DNA from: Cedecea neteri
GTDB taxonomy: Bacteria; Pseudomonadota; Gammaproteobacteria; Enterobacterales; Enterobacteriaceae
Assembly: GCF_000758305.1 (NCBI RefSeq)
Contig: NZ_CP009458.1
Span: 3,596,001-3,660,000, forward strand
Direction of reading: 5' to 3'
DNA: 64,000 bases
In this document: piece after piece, positions 42,735 to 51,586 of the stretch
How positions within the stretch are numbered: the stretch's first letter is position 1
How the letters are laid out: the number at the start of each line of letters is the position of its first letter
The notes under the pieces: generated by a model
What the model saw: the letters and a program-made list of their open reading frames with translations, nothing else
Told to the model about the DNA's origin: nothing
Database searches by the model: none
Translations under genes and position numbers: made by a program

Positions 42735-43265
42735 TCACAGAACATAAAAATATAAAACCAGTATCAATGCCAGTACTCCCCCTAAAAAACACAAGGGATA
42801 TAGCATGCTATTGTGTTCATCATCATCCGCGATAGAATTCTTTATCACCGTTTTGGCATTCAAAATGCCAGGCTCGCTAATTTCTTCTACAGCATCATTG
42901 GGTTGAGCAAGCCCTTTCTGTTTGACTTCAATGCTAACGTGAACCGACTCAGGAATACACCATCCACGTCGGGTATGTGTTTCAATAATATTTTTATCTG
43001 CCCCTACGGCAGCCAGGGCTTTTCTGATAATAGAGATATTCTGATAGACGGTGTTATCGGAAACGACCGCTTTGTTCTTTTCCCAAACCAGTTTATGAAA
43101 CTGCTTTATGGTAACAACCTCTCCCCGCAGTGATAGCAACACCTTCAGACAACGTGATGAAGAAGAGGGCAGAGTGATTTTTTGTTCCGGCAACGTCATC
43201 GATTCGAGGGCATTGCGACCTGGTTCAAATTTAACCTGGCAATTAACTAAAATAACCTCAGACAT
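42735..43265 (-). CDS. Membrane-anchored winged-helix regulator (CadC/ToxR-like)
   Basis: 176 residues from ATG 43265 (GGAGG site); the frame runs 13 codons further upstream. Trans_reg_C wHTH at about 30-108 (SSSRCLKVLLSLRGEVVTIKQFHKLVWEKNKAVVSDNTVYQNISIIRKAL), with THTRRGWCIPESV as its wing, and a C-terminal membrane helix (MLYPLCFLGGVLALILVLYFYVL). There is almost no periplasmic part, unlike CadC or ToxR. AT-rich. Its likely partner is the LuxR-type gene across the 406-bp gap. Confidence 0.8.
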   Translation of the reverse strand: MSEVILVNCQVKFEPGRNALESMTLPEQKITLPSSSSRCLKVLLSLRGEVVTIKQFHKLVWEKNKAVVSDNTVYQNISIIRKALAAVGADKNIIETHTRRGWCIPESVHVSIEVKQKGLAQPNDAVEEISEPGILNAKTVIKNSIADDDEHNSMLYPLCFLGGVLALILVLYFYVL

Positions 43266-43671
43266 TCCATATCCTCCAACTAATCCAATCTCATTTAGGT
43301 TCATTTACTTTTAAAAACATGTTGCCGACATGTAAATTAAAAACATAAGATGAATTAATACTTCATAGATATCATTAAATTAACCATTAACTCATATGAT
43401 TATGAACACATAACGCTTAACAACTCTAAATAAATATAAAGTCTGACACACCAGAGTGGAAATATCTACCATGTCCTCGTAAGATAATTCCCAGGCAAGA
43501 AAAAAGACAAGCAAACATCGATAAAAAATTACAGCATTACGTAAGTGCATTGCCTTAAATGTTACGGTAACCATTATCATTCAGTCGAACAGAATAAGAT
43601 AATGATGACTGTGACTTATCACGGCTAATGAACGCGAATAATTAAACCATTAATAAAATAAGAGCATTCCC
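43266..43671. other. AT-rich divergent regulatory gap (406 bp)
   Basis: Between the wHTH and LuxR-type genes. It holds no open frame with a convincing ribosome site; many A/T tracts suggest H-NS binding. I see no clear promoter. Confidence 0.6.
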
Positions 43672-44226
43672 ATGCAAAGAGCCTGCATCATATCAGATGA
43701 CTTCTTCTATCTCGTAGGAATTGAAGAGATGACATCCAATGGCGTTGATACCATATTTTTTCTCGACATAAATATATGCATGAAAGAGCTTATCAGCAGA
43801 ACCTATTCACTCTATATTATATCCTTGCACTCGTTAGCCATGAGCCATCAACTCGTCAGGAAAATGGCCGAGCAAAATTTAAAAATAATCATGGTGTATG
43901 ATATTCCTGCAGAGATGCTTTACTCTCATGCTCGCTGCCTTTCTAAACGGGATAGCATAGAAAACATTAACCGTTTTTTTATTGATACCACACTGGGTAG
44001 AACAAAAGGATGGAGCAATATCACCTTAAGGCAAATGCTGATTATTAAAAAACTGGTTGCCGGAAAGACACAGCATTTAATTGCCAGGGAAGATGGTTGT
44101 TCGATCAAAACCGTATCTGGAATAAGAAATAGACTGATGGTAAAGCTAGGACTAAAGCCGATGAACGATTTATCGCTGTTGATAATCGACATGATTATTT
44201 GCTCTGTAAATTCTGATAAAACTTAG
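43672..44226 (+). CDS. LuxR-type HTH regulator
   Basis: 184 residues. The C-terminal GerE HTH (ITLRQMLIIKKLVAGKTQHLIAREDGCSIKTVSGIRNRLMVKLGLK) lies at about 118-165; the N-terminal part looks like a pseudo-receiver without the usual Asp (first strand RACIISDDFFYLVGIEEM). This resembles the fimbrial/capsule regulators of enterobacteria. AT-rich like its neighbour. Target unknown. Confidence 0.82.
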   Translation: MQRACIISDDFFYLVGIEEMTSNGVDTIFFLDINICMKELISRTYSLYIISLHSLAMSHQLVRKMAEQNLKIIMVYDIPAEMLYSHARCLSKRDSIENINRFFIDTTLGRTKGWSNITLRQMLIIKKLVAGKTQHLIAREDGCSIKTVSGIRNRLMVKLGLKPMNDLSLLIIDMIICSVNSDKT

Positions 44227-44318
44227 GATCGCGCCTGCTACGGAGGTTAAAGATAGACCCGGCGTCTTCATCGGTGATTATTTTACATCCATATTTTATT
44301 TCACGCCTGTGACTTTTT

Positions 44319-44352
44319 GCCAGACAAAAAGATTGAACTCTCTTTGTCTGGC
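44319..44352. terminator. Bidirectional terminator
   Basis: GCCAGACAAA and TTTGTCTGGC make a perfect 10-bp stem with a 14-nt loop, flanked by T-runs on each strand (CTTTTTGCC before, GGCTTTTTATT after). Serves the LuxR-type gene and the convergent SDR gene. Confidence 0.85.
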
Positions 44353-44358
44353 TTTTTA

Positions 44359-45108
44359 TTAAATCTGTTCCGTTGGGAGTATATATATTTCGGCAACATT
44401 TATATGTGCAGATGTTTTTGCTGCATAGACAATCGATTGTGCGATGTCCTCTGGGGATAGAAATTGGATGCTTTTTTTATAGTCCTCAAGAGCTTTGCGT
44501 TTTTCAGGAGTTGTGGTTTGCTCGGGTAATTCAGTGGCAACAGCACCAGGCTGAATAGAAGTAACTCGAATATTATGCTTGTTACCCAGCTCCATTCGCA
44601 ATCCTTCACTGAGCGCCGAAATAGCGAATTTCGTCGCTGAGTAAACTGTAAACCCAGGTCCAAAAACTTTTCTCCCGGCAATGGATGATGTGTTAAATAT
44701 ATGGCCTGATTCTTTTTTTATCATATGAGGCAAAACAGCGCCGAGGCAATTTAACACACCCTTGACATTAATATCGACCATGTTATGCCATTCATCTAAC
44801 TTGAATTCATCTATTTCTGAAACAGGCATAATCCCTGCATTATTAAATAGAATATCAATTTTCCCTTCTTTTTCGATAAGCTGCCCAACACCATTCTTTA
44901 CCGATGTTTCATTTGCAACATCCATTTCAATAACAATAGCCGCTCCGCCTTCACTTTCAATTTCTTTTTGGAGTGAAATTAATTTTTCTATCCGTCTTGC
45001 GGCTATTGCTACAATAACACCTTCACGAGCAAGAGCAATTGCTGTCGCTGCACCAATGCCACTTGATGCGCCGGTTATGAGTGCTATTTTTCCTGATAAA
45101 TCATTCAT
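44359..45108 (-). CDS. Short-chain dehydrogenase/reductase (YdfG-like)
   Basis: 249 residues from ATG 45108 (MNDLSGKIALITGASSGIGA). NNAG near residue 90, catalytic Ser in FNTSSIAG, Tyr-x3-Lys in VYSATKFAI, and the tail SAHINVAEIYILPTEQI typical of the SDR family related to serine dehydrogenase YdfG. Low GC. Next to a second SDR on the same strand (gap 146 bp), both facing the AraC regulator. Confidence 0.9.
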   Translation of the reverse strand: MNDLSGKIALITGASSGIGAATAIALAREGVIVAIAARRIEKLISLQKEIESEGGAAIVIEMDVANETSVKNGVGQLIEKEGKIDILFNNAGIMPVSEIDEFKLDEWHNMVDINVKGVLNCLGAVLPHMIKKESGHIFNTSSIAGRKVFGPGFTVYSATKFAISALSEGLRMELGNKHNIRVTSIQPGAVATELPEQTTTPEKRKALEDYKKSIQFLSPEDIAQSIVYAAKTSAHINVAEIYILPTEQI

Positions 45109-45254
45109 ATAGAGAACCTCTGAATTATAAGTGGATAAGTAGTTTTGATTTGAGGGTTTATTACAAAAGTCCTTCAATACCTAAGGATGATTGAGCTTAG
45201 TTAAGCCTGGAATATTACTGCAGTGCATAAAAACGGGTGAAAATAATGTGATGA

Positions 45255-46085
45255 TTAATTTATATCAGTAGATTTTGAAAGTTCATGCCATTTTATAGCG
45301 TCATGGCGCAGATCATTAGCACGAGCCATCAACGTATCATAAGCATTACTACCCGCCCCCCATCTAACGGGAGGATTGTCAGATTCAACAAGTTTGACAA
45401 GAGCATGGCCAAATCTGACAGGATCGCCATTTTGTTGATGATTAGCCTGTGAAAGTAACTCTCGCCGGGCCTGGCTAATGGACTGATAATCATCAATAGT
45501 AATATCGCCAAATACTACTGAGCTGTTGTCTAAAAAATCAGTCCGAAACGGTCCAGGATATACGCAGGTTGCTTTTATGCCAAAACGTGCCAGTTCAATA
45601 CTGAGAGATTCTGACCAGCCCGAGATTGCGAATTTAGTTGCACAATATAAGGAAGCACCTTCGAATCCCGTGATGCCACAGGTTGAAGAAATGTTCACAA
45701 TATGGCCTGACTTCTGTGCACGCATGATCGGTAATACTGCCCGGGTAACATTAAATACGCCGAACACATTGGTTTCAAACTGGCGATGAACAAGCTCTGA
45801 TGAAAGCTCCTCAAAGGCACCCAGTTGGCCAAAACCTGCGTTATTGACCAGCACATCGATGCGAGGCATAAAGGAAACCGCCTGCTGCATTGCCGTATTC
45901 ACTGAATCAACAGATGTGACATCAAGCGGGAGTGCTATCAAGCTATCTTCGTATCCTGAAAGGGTAGTGTGGATACTTTCAGGCCTGCGGGCTGTAGCAA
46001 TCACCCGATCTCCGTTCTCCAGCGCAGCCCGAGCAACTTCCAAACCAAGACCTCGATTCGCACCCGTAATAAACCAATTTTTCAT
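45255..46085 (-). CDS. Short-chain dehydrogenase/reductase
   Basis: 276 residues. NWFITGANRGLGLEVARAAL is the cofactor site, VNNAGFGQLGAFEE follows, VNISSTCG and YCATKFAI supply Ser and Tyr/Lys, then SLSIELARFGIKATCVYPGPFRTDF. The classical oxidoreductase group with a substrate loop after residue 190. Divergent from the AraC gene with 291 bp between them. Confidence 0.9.
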   Translation of the reverse strand: MKNWFITGANRGLGLEVARAALENGDRVIATARRPESIHTTLSGYEDSLIALPLDVTSVDSVNTAMQQAVSFMPRIDVLVNNAGFGQLGAFEELSSELVHRQFETNVFGVFNVTRAVLPIMRAQKSGHIVNISSTCGITGFEGASLYCATKFAISGWSESLSIELARFGIKATCVYPGPFRTDFLDNSSVVFGDITIDDYQSISQARRELLSQANHQQNGDPVRFGHALVKLVESDNPPVRWGAGSNAYDTLMARANDLRHDAIKWHELSKSTDIN

Positions 46086-46376
46086 ACTTGTTGCCCTCCG
46101 ATGCCAAAATGTTTTATAGCCTGGAGGGTCATCCTACGTTCATGCCGGGTCTCAGCAAAGATACATTACTTCCGATTAATTGCCCGATCCTCTTGCTATA
46201 ACAACAGTGGATGTATGTTTTTCACCCAGCTTATTATCTGTCCAGTCACATATAGGAACAAATATTCCATTTTCAAAACGGGCTTGAGGCTTTATTCTGA
46301 TTAATAGAACCCTATGATTTGATACATTTATTATCGTTTTCAGATGTCCTGGAAGCACTGATTGTGGAAATTAACC

Positions 46377-47276
46377 ATGCTGGATAAAAATGTGCGCCTG
46401 CAGCTTGCAACCTATATCAAAGAGCTAACTTCCGAAACAGAGGTTTTAGAAACGGCGATACCGGGTATCACTTTGTTCAGGCGATCAAGTCCAGTTGCTC
46501 CACAGGCTGTTGTCTATGAGCCAAGTCTTGCCATTATTGCTCAGGGAAAGAAACAGACGCTGGTTGGGAACGAAGTTTATATTCATGATGAAACCCGTTT
46601 TTTACTGACTTCTATTGATCTTCCTACTATTGCTGAGGTTGTTGATGCCAGTGAAGATAAACCCTATCTATCTATTCTGATAAAACTTGATTTGCAGATA
46701 GTACGTGAATTAATTACAGAAATAGACTTGCTTGATATTGATCCCGCAGCAACATTTAGTGGTCTGGCAACAGGCCCTTCAACCGACGATCTTTTTGAGG
46801 ATTCAATCAGATTGCTTACATTACTAAGCACGCCTAAAGACATCCCCATTATGCGTAACATCATTCTCCGTGGGATGTTCTATCGAGTTCTGACCAGTCC
46901 GGCGGGTTCAAGGCTCAGGGAGATAGTTTCTGCAGGGAGTAATAGCAACCGTATCGCTTTGGCTGTTAACTGGCTAAGAGAAAATTATCTGTTGCCTCTG
47001 CGTATTGAAGAGCTGGCGGGAATAGCCAATATGGGGATATCAACACTGCATCATCACTTCAGATTATTAACGTCAATGTCCCCCCTTCAATACCAAAAGC
47101 AACTGCGGCTTCACGAAGCCCGTCGGCTGATGCTAAACGATGGGCTTAATACAAGTACGGCGTCACTTCGTGTTGGCTATGAGAGTACAACACAATTTAA
47201 CAGAGAATATCGTCGTCAGTTTGGTGCTCCGCCAATGACGGATATTCGCTCGATCCGTTCTGGTAAAAACGGGTGA
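46377..47276 (+). CDS. AraC-family regulator (AraC_N, YqhC-like)
   Basis: 299 residues from ATG 46377. The N-terminal AraC_N cupin-type domain has ETAIPGITLFRRSSPVAPQAVVYEPSLAIIAQGKKQTLVGNEVY; the C-terminal double HTH covers about 195-290 (ENYLLPLRIEELAGIANMGISTLHHHFRLLTSMSPLQYQKQLRLHEARRLM...). YqhC-type members activate aldehyde reductases and SDRs. It is divergent from the two SDR genes, which are therefore likely targets. Confidence 0.9.
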   Translation: MLDKNVRLQLATYIKELTSETEVLETAIPGITLFRRSSPVAPQAVVYEPSLAIIAQGKKQTLVGNEVYIHDETRFLLTSIDLPTIAEVVDASEDKPYLSILIKLDLQIVRELITEIDLLDIDPAATFSGLATGPSTDDLFEDSIRLLTLLSTPKDIPIMRNIILRGMFYRVLTSPAGSRLREIVSAGSNSNRIALAVNWLRENYLLPLRIEELAGIANMGISTLHHHFRLLTSMSPLQYQKQLRLHEARRLMLNDGLNTSTASLRVGYESTTQFNREYRRQFGAPPMTDIRSIRSGKNG

Positions 47277-47378
47277 GAGTTTGTTGCGCTCAAATGAATA
47301 ATGCAAATTTTTTTCACACTCGTTTTCCATTTGCTTATTGAAATCCTGGCAGGACATCGTCTACACATGCTTGACGCG

Positions 47379-48053
47379 TTACAAATTATTGTTAATATAC
47401 AATAATTTACGATCACCAAACTGCCTCTTATTATCATCTTTCAACAACATCAATAATTGTGAATGATGTTCCCGGAGGTGCGCCCGAAGAAAAGTCGTAG
47501 CCTGGTTGCGGTCACCATCAGATAGTGCCCGAATAATCTGCTGATGATCCTTCCAGCCTTGATTCTGTGGCTCTGTCTCCAGCCATCTCACTCTCGATAA
47601 GCGAGCGAGGGCGTCAGTCAACGCGTTAGTCAAAAAGGGATTGTTGGCAAGCCTGACAATATCCAGATGAAACTGAGTGCCGCTTGCGTGCAGTTCTTCT
47701 TTAGACAGATGTGCCTCTCCTGATACTGCATTGTGAGCAAGTCTCCGTAGAATTTCTGCATCAGGTTCATCAGGAATTAACTGAAGTGCAGAAATTTCCA
47801 GTATCTCCCGATAATCCATGAGTTGGTGAATTTCCTGTATATCAATAGGGGTCACCATCCATCCACGTTTCTCGCGTCGTACCAGGCCTTCCATTTCCAA
47901 CTTCATCAGGGCTTCTCTGACTGGAGTGCGGGAAGCTGATGTTTGTGTTTCAAGCTGCCGTTCCGAAAGTCGTTCTCCCGGCGGGAGCTTAACATCAAGA
48001 ATGAGTTTTCTAAGTTGTTGAATAATCGCTTCTGCCTGATTTATAGCCTTCAT
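47379..48053 (-). CDS. GntR-family (FadR/FCD) regulator
   Basis: 224 residues from ATG 48053; an open frame runs far upstream but crosses the operators. Winged HTH (QQLRKLILDVKLPPGERLSERQLETQTSASRTPVREALMKLEMEGLV) at about 12-68, then an all-helical FCD effector domain with metal-type ligands (D/H/H in FHLDIVRLANN and HLREHHSQ). Divergent from the MFS gene; tandem palindromes in the gap are its likely sites. Confidence 0.9.
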   Translation of the reverse strand: MKAINQAEAIIQQLRKLILDVKLPPGERLSERQLETQTSASRTPVREALMKLEMEGLVRREKRGWMVTPIDIQEIHQLMDYREILEISALQLIPDEPDAEILRRLAHNAVSGEAHLSKEELHASGTQFHLDIVRLANNPFLTNALTDALARLSRVRWLETEPQNQGWKDHQQIIRALSDGDRNQATTFLRAHLREHHSQLLMLLKDDNKRQFGDRKLLYINNNL

Positions 48054-48106
48054 CACCGTCTCCAGACGCAGTTGAATGTGTTGACAGATATCATAACATA
48101 CTACTA

Positions 48107-48130
48107 TGGTATACCAGTTTGGTATACCAA
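48107..48130. promoter_or_regulatory. Tandem GntR operators (TGGTATACCA)
   Basis: Two perfect palindromes, TGGTATACCA (48107-48116) and TTGGTATACCAA (48119-48130), centres 13 bp apart, just before the MFS start and downstream of a TTGACA element at 48081. The T-N-G-T-N-N-A-C-N-A form matches FadR-subfamily GntR sites. Confidence 0.75.
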
Positions 48131-48141
48131 GGTGATGCAAT

Positions 48142-49317
48142 ATGTTTAAAATAGAACCATGGCAGCGTAATTTGATTGTTTGCTTGTTTGGGGCGCTTAC
48201 CACAAACATGTCTATGACACTCATGCAACCCTTCATGCCAGTGTTCGTGGCACAGTTAGGGATCAAAGAACAAGCTTCTGTCCTCCAGTGGTCGGGAATT
48301 GTTTACAGCGCGACTTTCGTAACAGCTGGACTCATCGCGCCTGTATGGGGGCATCTGGGGCACAGATATGGGCGTAAAGCGATGTTGGTTCGTGCCAGTC
48401 TGGGAATGGCCATATGCGTATTACTGATGGGGGTAGTATCAAATATCTGGCAACTTCTAGGCTTGCGTCTCCTTGTTGGATTGGCCGGTGGTTATGCTTC
48501 AGGGGCGACTATTCTGGTGGCAGTTCAGACGCCAAAAGAGCGGGCTGGTTATGCTCTCGGACTCCTTGCATCCGGTATTATGGCGGGTAATTTACTTGGT
48601 CCGCTTGCGGGGGGAATACTGCCTTCTCTCATAGGTATACGCCCCACCTTTGTTTGTGCCGGTGTTTTAATATTCATTGCATTTCTGGCGACCATTACTA
48701 TGGTGAGCGAGGTACGATCACCATCTGTTAAAAAAGAAGAAGCTGGCGGTAACTGGTCACAGGTGGATAATAAGAAAGGGATTCTTGCAATGCTAGTAGC
48801 CGGATGCGCGCTGATGATAGGCAATATGTCAATTGTGCCTGTCATCACCAGTTATATTCAGCCTCTAGTGGAAGACCCGAAAAAAGTGACATTTATTGCA
48901 GGTTTAGTGATGTCTGCAGCTGCGCTTGGTAGTGTGATTTCTTCTTCCATTTTGGGAAATCTTGCAGACAGAGTAGGACATCAGCGAGTCATTATCATAT
49001 CCCTTACTATTGCAGCACTACTTCTCATTCCGCAAGCGTATGTGACTGAGTCCTGGCAGGTGCTTATCCTCAGATTTCTGATGGGGGTCGCTTTAGGGGG
49101 GTTGCTACCATGCATTTCTGCAGTTATTAAAAATAATGTACCTGAACACTTTGTGGGTACTGTGCTCGGGTATTCTTTGTCTGCTCAATTTATTGGACAA
49201 TTCATTGGACCACTGGTTGGCGGGTTTGTTGGTGGCCATCTTGGTCTCCCCGCAGTTTTCTTTACAACAAGCATTATTCTGCTGGTCAGTGTTTTTTTAA
49301 CCTGGCGCTCACTATAA
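48142..49317 (+). CDS. MFS transporter (MdtG-like drug efflux type)
   Basis: 391 residues, 12 helices. Opening PWQRNLIVCLFGALTTNMSMTLMQPFMPVFVAQLG and the loop motif GHLGHRYGRKAMLVRASLGM (G-x-x-x-D/G-R-x-G-R-K) match MdtG-like exporters; helix 5 has GNLLGPLAGG. Preceded by tandem GntR operators. An isochorismatase-family gene follows 32 bp later, so pump and enzyme form one unit under the divergent repressor. Confidence 0.88.
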   Translation: MFKIEPWQRNLIVCLFGALTTNMSMTLMQPFMPVFVAQLGIKEQASVLQWSGIVYSATFVTAGLIAPVWGHLGHRYGRKAMLVRASLGMAICVLLMGVVSNIWQLLGLRLLVGLAGGYASGATILVAVQTPKERAGYALGLLASGIMAGNLLGPLAGGILPSLIGIRPTFVCAGVLIFIAFLATITMVSEVRSPSVKKEEAGGNWSQVDNKKGILAMLVAGCALMIGNMSIVPVITSYIQPLVEDPKKVTFIAGLVMSAAALGSVISSSILGNLADRVGHQRVIIISLTIAALLLIPQAYVTESWQVLILRFLMGVALGGLLPCISAVIKNNVPEHFVGTVLGYSLSAQFIGQFIGPLVGGFVGGHLGLPAVFFTTSIILLVSVFLTWRSL

Positions 49318-49349
49318 ATTATCCTGACTACTTTCAAAGGAGATCTCGC

Positions 49350-49934
49350 ATGCCCATGAGTATCAATGTTACAAACTCAGCATTATTGGTGATGGATTTT
49401 CAGAATACGATAATATCAAATTATTTTTCTGAAGATGAAATAGAGCCAATTTTAGCAAATGCAGCTGAATTAATAAAAACTGCGCGACATGCTAATATCC
49501 CAGTAATTTATGTGGCTGTTGGATTTAGACCAGGCCACCCTGAAATTAACTCTGACAATAGAATATTTGCTGCGGTAAAAAATTATGGATTATTCATCGT
49601 TGATGAGGAGGGGACAAAAATACATGATCTTGTCAAACCTCAAAATGAAGAACCAGTGATTATAAAAAATCGTATTGGAGCATTTTCAGGCACGGAACTT
49701 GAAACTATTCTGCGCTCTCAAAAAATTGAAACACTGATCATGGCAGGTTTAACGACCACAGGTGTTGTTTTGTCCACTGTCAGGCAGGCATTCGATCTTG
49801 ACTACAGAATTATCATTGCCTGCGATTGCTGTGCCGATCCTGATAAACAGGCTCATGATGTGCTGATTGAGAATATTCTTACCTTGCATGCAGATGTTCT
49901 TACCACTAAGGCAATTACATCCTCAATTAAGTGA
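49350..49934 (+). CDS. Isochorismatase-like hydrolase lacking the catalytic Cys
   Basis: 194 residues; AAGGAGATCTCGC is the ribosome site. Asp16 (LLVMDFQNT) and Lys106 (IIKNRIGAFSGT) of the catalytic set are there. The nucleophilic Cys expected after the G-x-x-T strand is replaced: MAGLTTTGVVLST has Val139 in that place. So it cannot use the nicotinamidase mechanism as such, and may be an isochorismatase-like vinyl-ether hydrolase or a binder. Cotranscribed with the MFS pump. A terminator follows. Confidence 0.85.
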   Translation: MPMSINVTNSALLVMDFQNTIISNYFSEDEIEPILANAAELIKTARHANIPVIYVAVGFRPGHPEINSDNRIFAAVKNYGLFIVDEEGTKIHDLVKPQNEEPVIIKNRIGAFSGTELETILRSQKIETLIMAGLTTTGVVLSTVRQAFDLDYRIIIACDCCADPDKQAHDVLIENILTLHADVLTTKAITSSIK

Positions 49935-49936
49935 AG

Positions 49937-49968
49937 TAAAAGCAACCAAAGATTTTGGTTGCTTTTAT
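49937..49968 (+). terminator. Rho-independent terminator
   Basis: AAAAGCAACCAAA-GAT-TTTGGTTGCTTTT, perfect stem with trailing T-run, 3 bp past the isochorismatase-like stop. Confidence 0.85.
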
Positions 49969-50099
49969 TGTTCTTGTGACATTGATTTAATATAGATTAA
50001 ATAAGAGAGATAATCGCTTCCAGATATATTTCAGCAGTTTTAAGAGCCAGGGCGGTTTTTTCTTTTTCTTCAAGTCATTGATAAGTGCAACGTCTCCTA

Positions 50100-50363
50100 T
50101 CAATAATCCGGACTGTGTGGCTGATAAGGAAAATACAGGCTCTCTAATTGATGTGTGTCATGGCATAGTGCACTAAATGTAAAACTATCAACTCTGGCAG
50201 TGGTATCAGTCTCACCTGGTGGAGGAGGGGAGTGAGTGCCTTCTGAGGAAACTCCGATATTACGACTATATAGCGAAACATGATATCCATGGTTAACCAG
50301 TCCTGTCGCAAGTTTAATACCAGATTCACAATCACCTAAAAAAGCATTTTTTTTCATTTTCAT
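50100..50363 (-). CDS. Hypothetical protein with degraded Rossmann start
   Basis: 87 residues from ATG 50363. MKKNAFLGDCESGIKLATGLVNHGYHVSLYSRN resembles the beta-alpha-beta FAD/NAD site of styrene-monooxygenase-like flavoproteins, but the G-x-G-x-x-G is replaced (G-D-C-E-S-G) and after residue 35 the sequence turns into a Pro-rich, unrelated stretch (SPPPPGETDT). It may be a gene fragment. No partner nearby; AT-rich. Confidence 0.4.
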   Translation of the reverse strand: MKMKKNAFLGDCESGIKLATGLVNHGYHVSLYSRNIGVSSEGTHSPPPPGETDTTARVDSFTFSALCHDTHQLESLYFPYQPHSPDY

Positions 50364-50631
50364 CACCGTAAATAAGACTTGATGACATTTATAACATAAA
50401 CAAAGCTATTCATAAGTTCCTGCGGCGGGTCAGTTGTGATGAGGTTTTTCAGTGCGTTCGCTTTTAGTCTATCAAATTATTTTTTTATTCTTCAATCATA
50501 TGATTTTATTTGTTCATTTTATATTTTTAAACTTAAGTCACTATTGTAATTTTGGTTATTGCTTTCATTTTGTTACAGGGTTAAACATTGTCATTGGATA
50601 TGATATTTCAATATTTCATAAGGGTTTTAAG

Positions 50632-50898
50632 ATGAAAACATTTTTTTCACAGGTGCTGTGGTTTGAAAAAGAATCTGACTTTGAAGATTTCATCTCTAAG
50701 GTGGACATTTTTGAAGAAAAAAACTGGAAGGATTGGCACTCACGGACGATAGCTTCCATTTATGCTTTGAACAGATACGGAATTGTTACAAGAAAAATAA
50801 TTGTCTTAGCAGATGATTTTATTACATGGTGTAATAATCAAGAACTGAAGCAGAATAAAGAGTCTATGGATTTATATTTAAAGTATTTATCTGCTTGA
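50632..50898 (+). CDS. Small hypothetical protein
   Basis: 88 residues from ATG 50632 (AAGGG six bases before); the open frame extends 60 codons upstream as a hydrophobic AT-rich run without a ribosome site. Acidic and helical, with FFSQVLWFEKESDFEDF and DWHSRTIASIYALNRYG; no Cys cluster. Not recognised. Next to IS debris. Confidence 0.5.
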   Translation: MKTFFSQVLWFEKESDFEDFISKVDIFEEKNWKDWHSRTIASIYALNRYGIVTRKIIVLADDFITWCNNQELKQNKESMDLYLKYLSA

Positions 50899-50932
50899 GT
50901 TGGATGTATTAATGCTGGGCACCCTGCATTCA

Positions 50933-51313
50933 TTAATAAACTTGAAGAACCATCTCCAGGTGCTCCGCCATTTCCTTGAATTTGTCCGCCGACCATGGAT
51001 GTTTTAAGGTCATTTTTGCTGACTGGAAGGCCTTCAGTGAATCCGCGCTGAGTGGTTGGCTGTCCTTCAGAGCTTCCTCCCAGCTGGAGGGGGATTGAGA
51101 TGGACGTAGTTTACGACCAATCACATCCTGCAGGATTCTGAGACGGTCAACATCTTTCATCGTGAAGATACCAAATTTTGCCATAGGCATAGCGCACCTC
51201 TGCATGAAGTCTGATGTGAAACCATGAGTGAAGCGTACCCAGGACTTGTGAACTGTAGAATAAACATTCCCATCTAGCCACGAATAAACATTAGCATTTA
51301 GCCTCCACAACAT
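50933..51313 (-). pseudogene. Remnant of an ISNCY/IS1202-type transposase fused to unrelated sequence
   Basis: 126-codon open frame. Its middle part (AKFGIFTMKDVDRLRILQDVIGRKLRPS) resembles the N-terminal HTH lead of ISNCY-family transposases as I remember them, but the DDE core is missing and the C-terminal third is unrelated (SSWEEALKDSQPLSADSLKAFQ). No inverted repeats seen. So it is a chimeric fragment left by an insertion and deletion. Confidence 0.4.
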
Positions 51314-51472
51314 TGGTGCGCATAATGTATATTATGTTAAATTGAATTTGCACTTCATGGTCCTTTCGCGCAGTCATAGTTATCTGCATATTGTGAATGT
51401 TGAGTTACCTCCCTTTTCTTACGTTCGGTGTCCCGCCAACTACTGATTGGATGCCGGCTCTATCCAACATCG

Positions 51473-51511
51473 GGGTCATCATACTGCCGCCACTCAGCAA
51501 TATGATGACCC
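51473..51511. other. Long perfect hairpin of unknown role
   Basis: GGGTCATCATA and TATGATGACCC (11-bp perfect arms) around a 17-nt loop with its own CTG/CAG pair. No T-run. Lies in the gap between the IS remnant and the TenA gene. Confidence 0.55.
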
Positions 51512-51586
51512 ACTCCTGTCACTCATTTAAAAACTGTATTTGATCGCTACCATGTCAGACGAACCGCTACAGGCACCCGCTGTTTG

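Noticed and set aside
43392..43580. 62-codon hydrophobic frame in the regulator gap
   Set aside because: AT-rich chance frame with no ribosome site.
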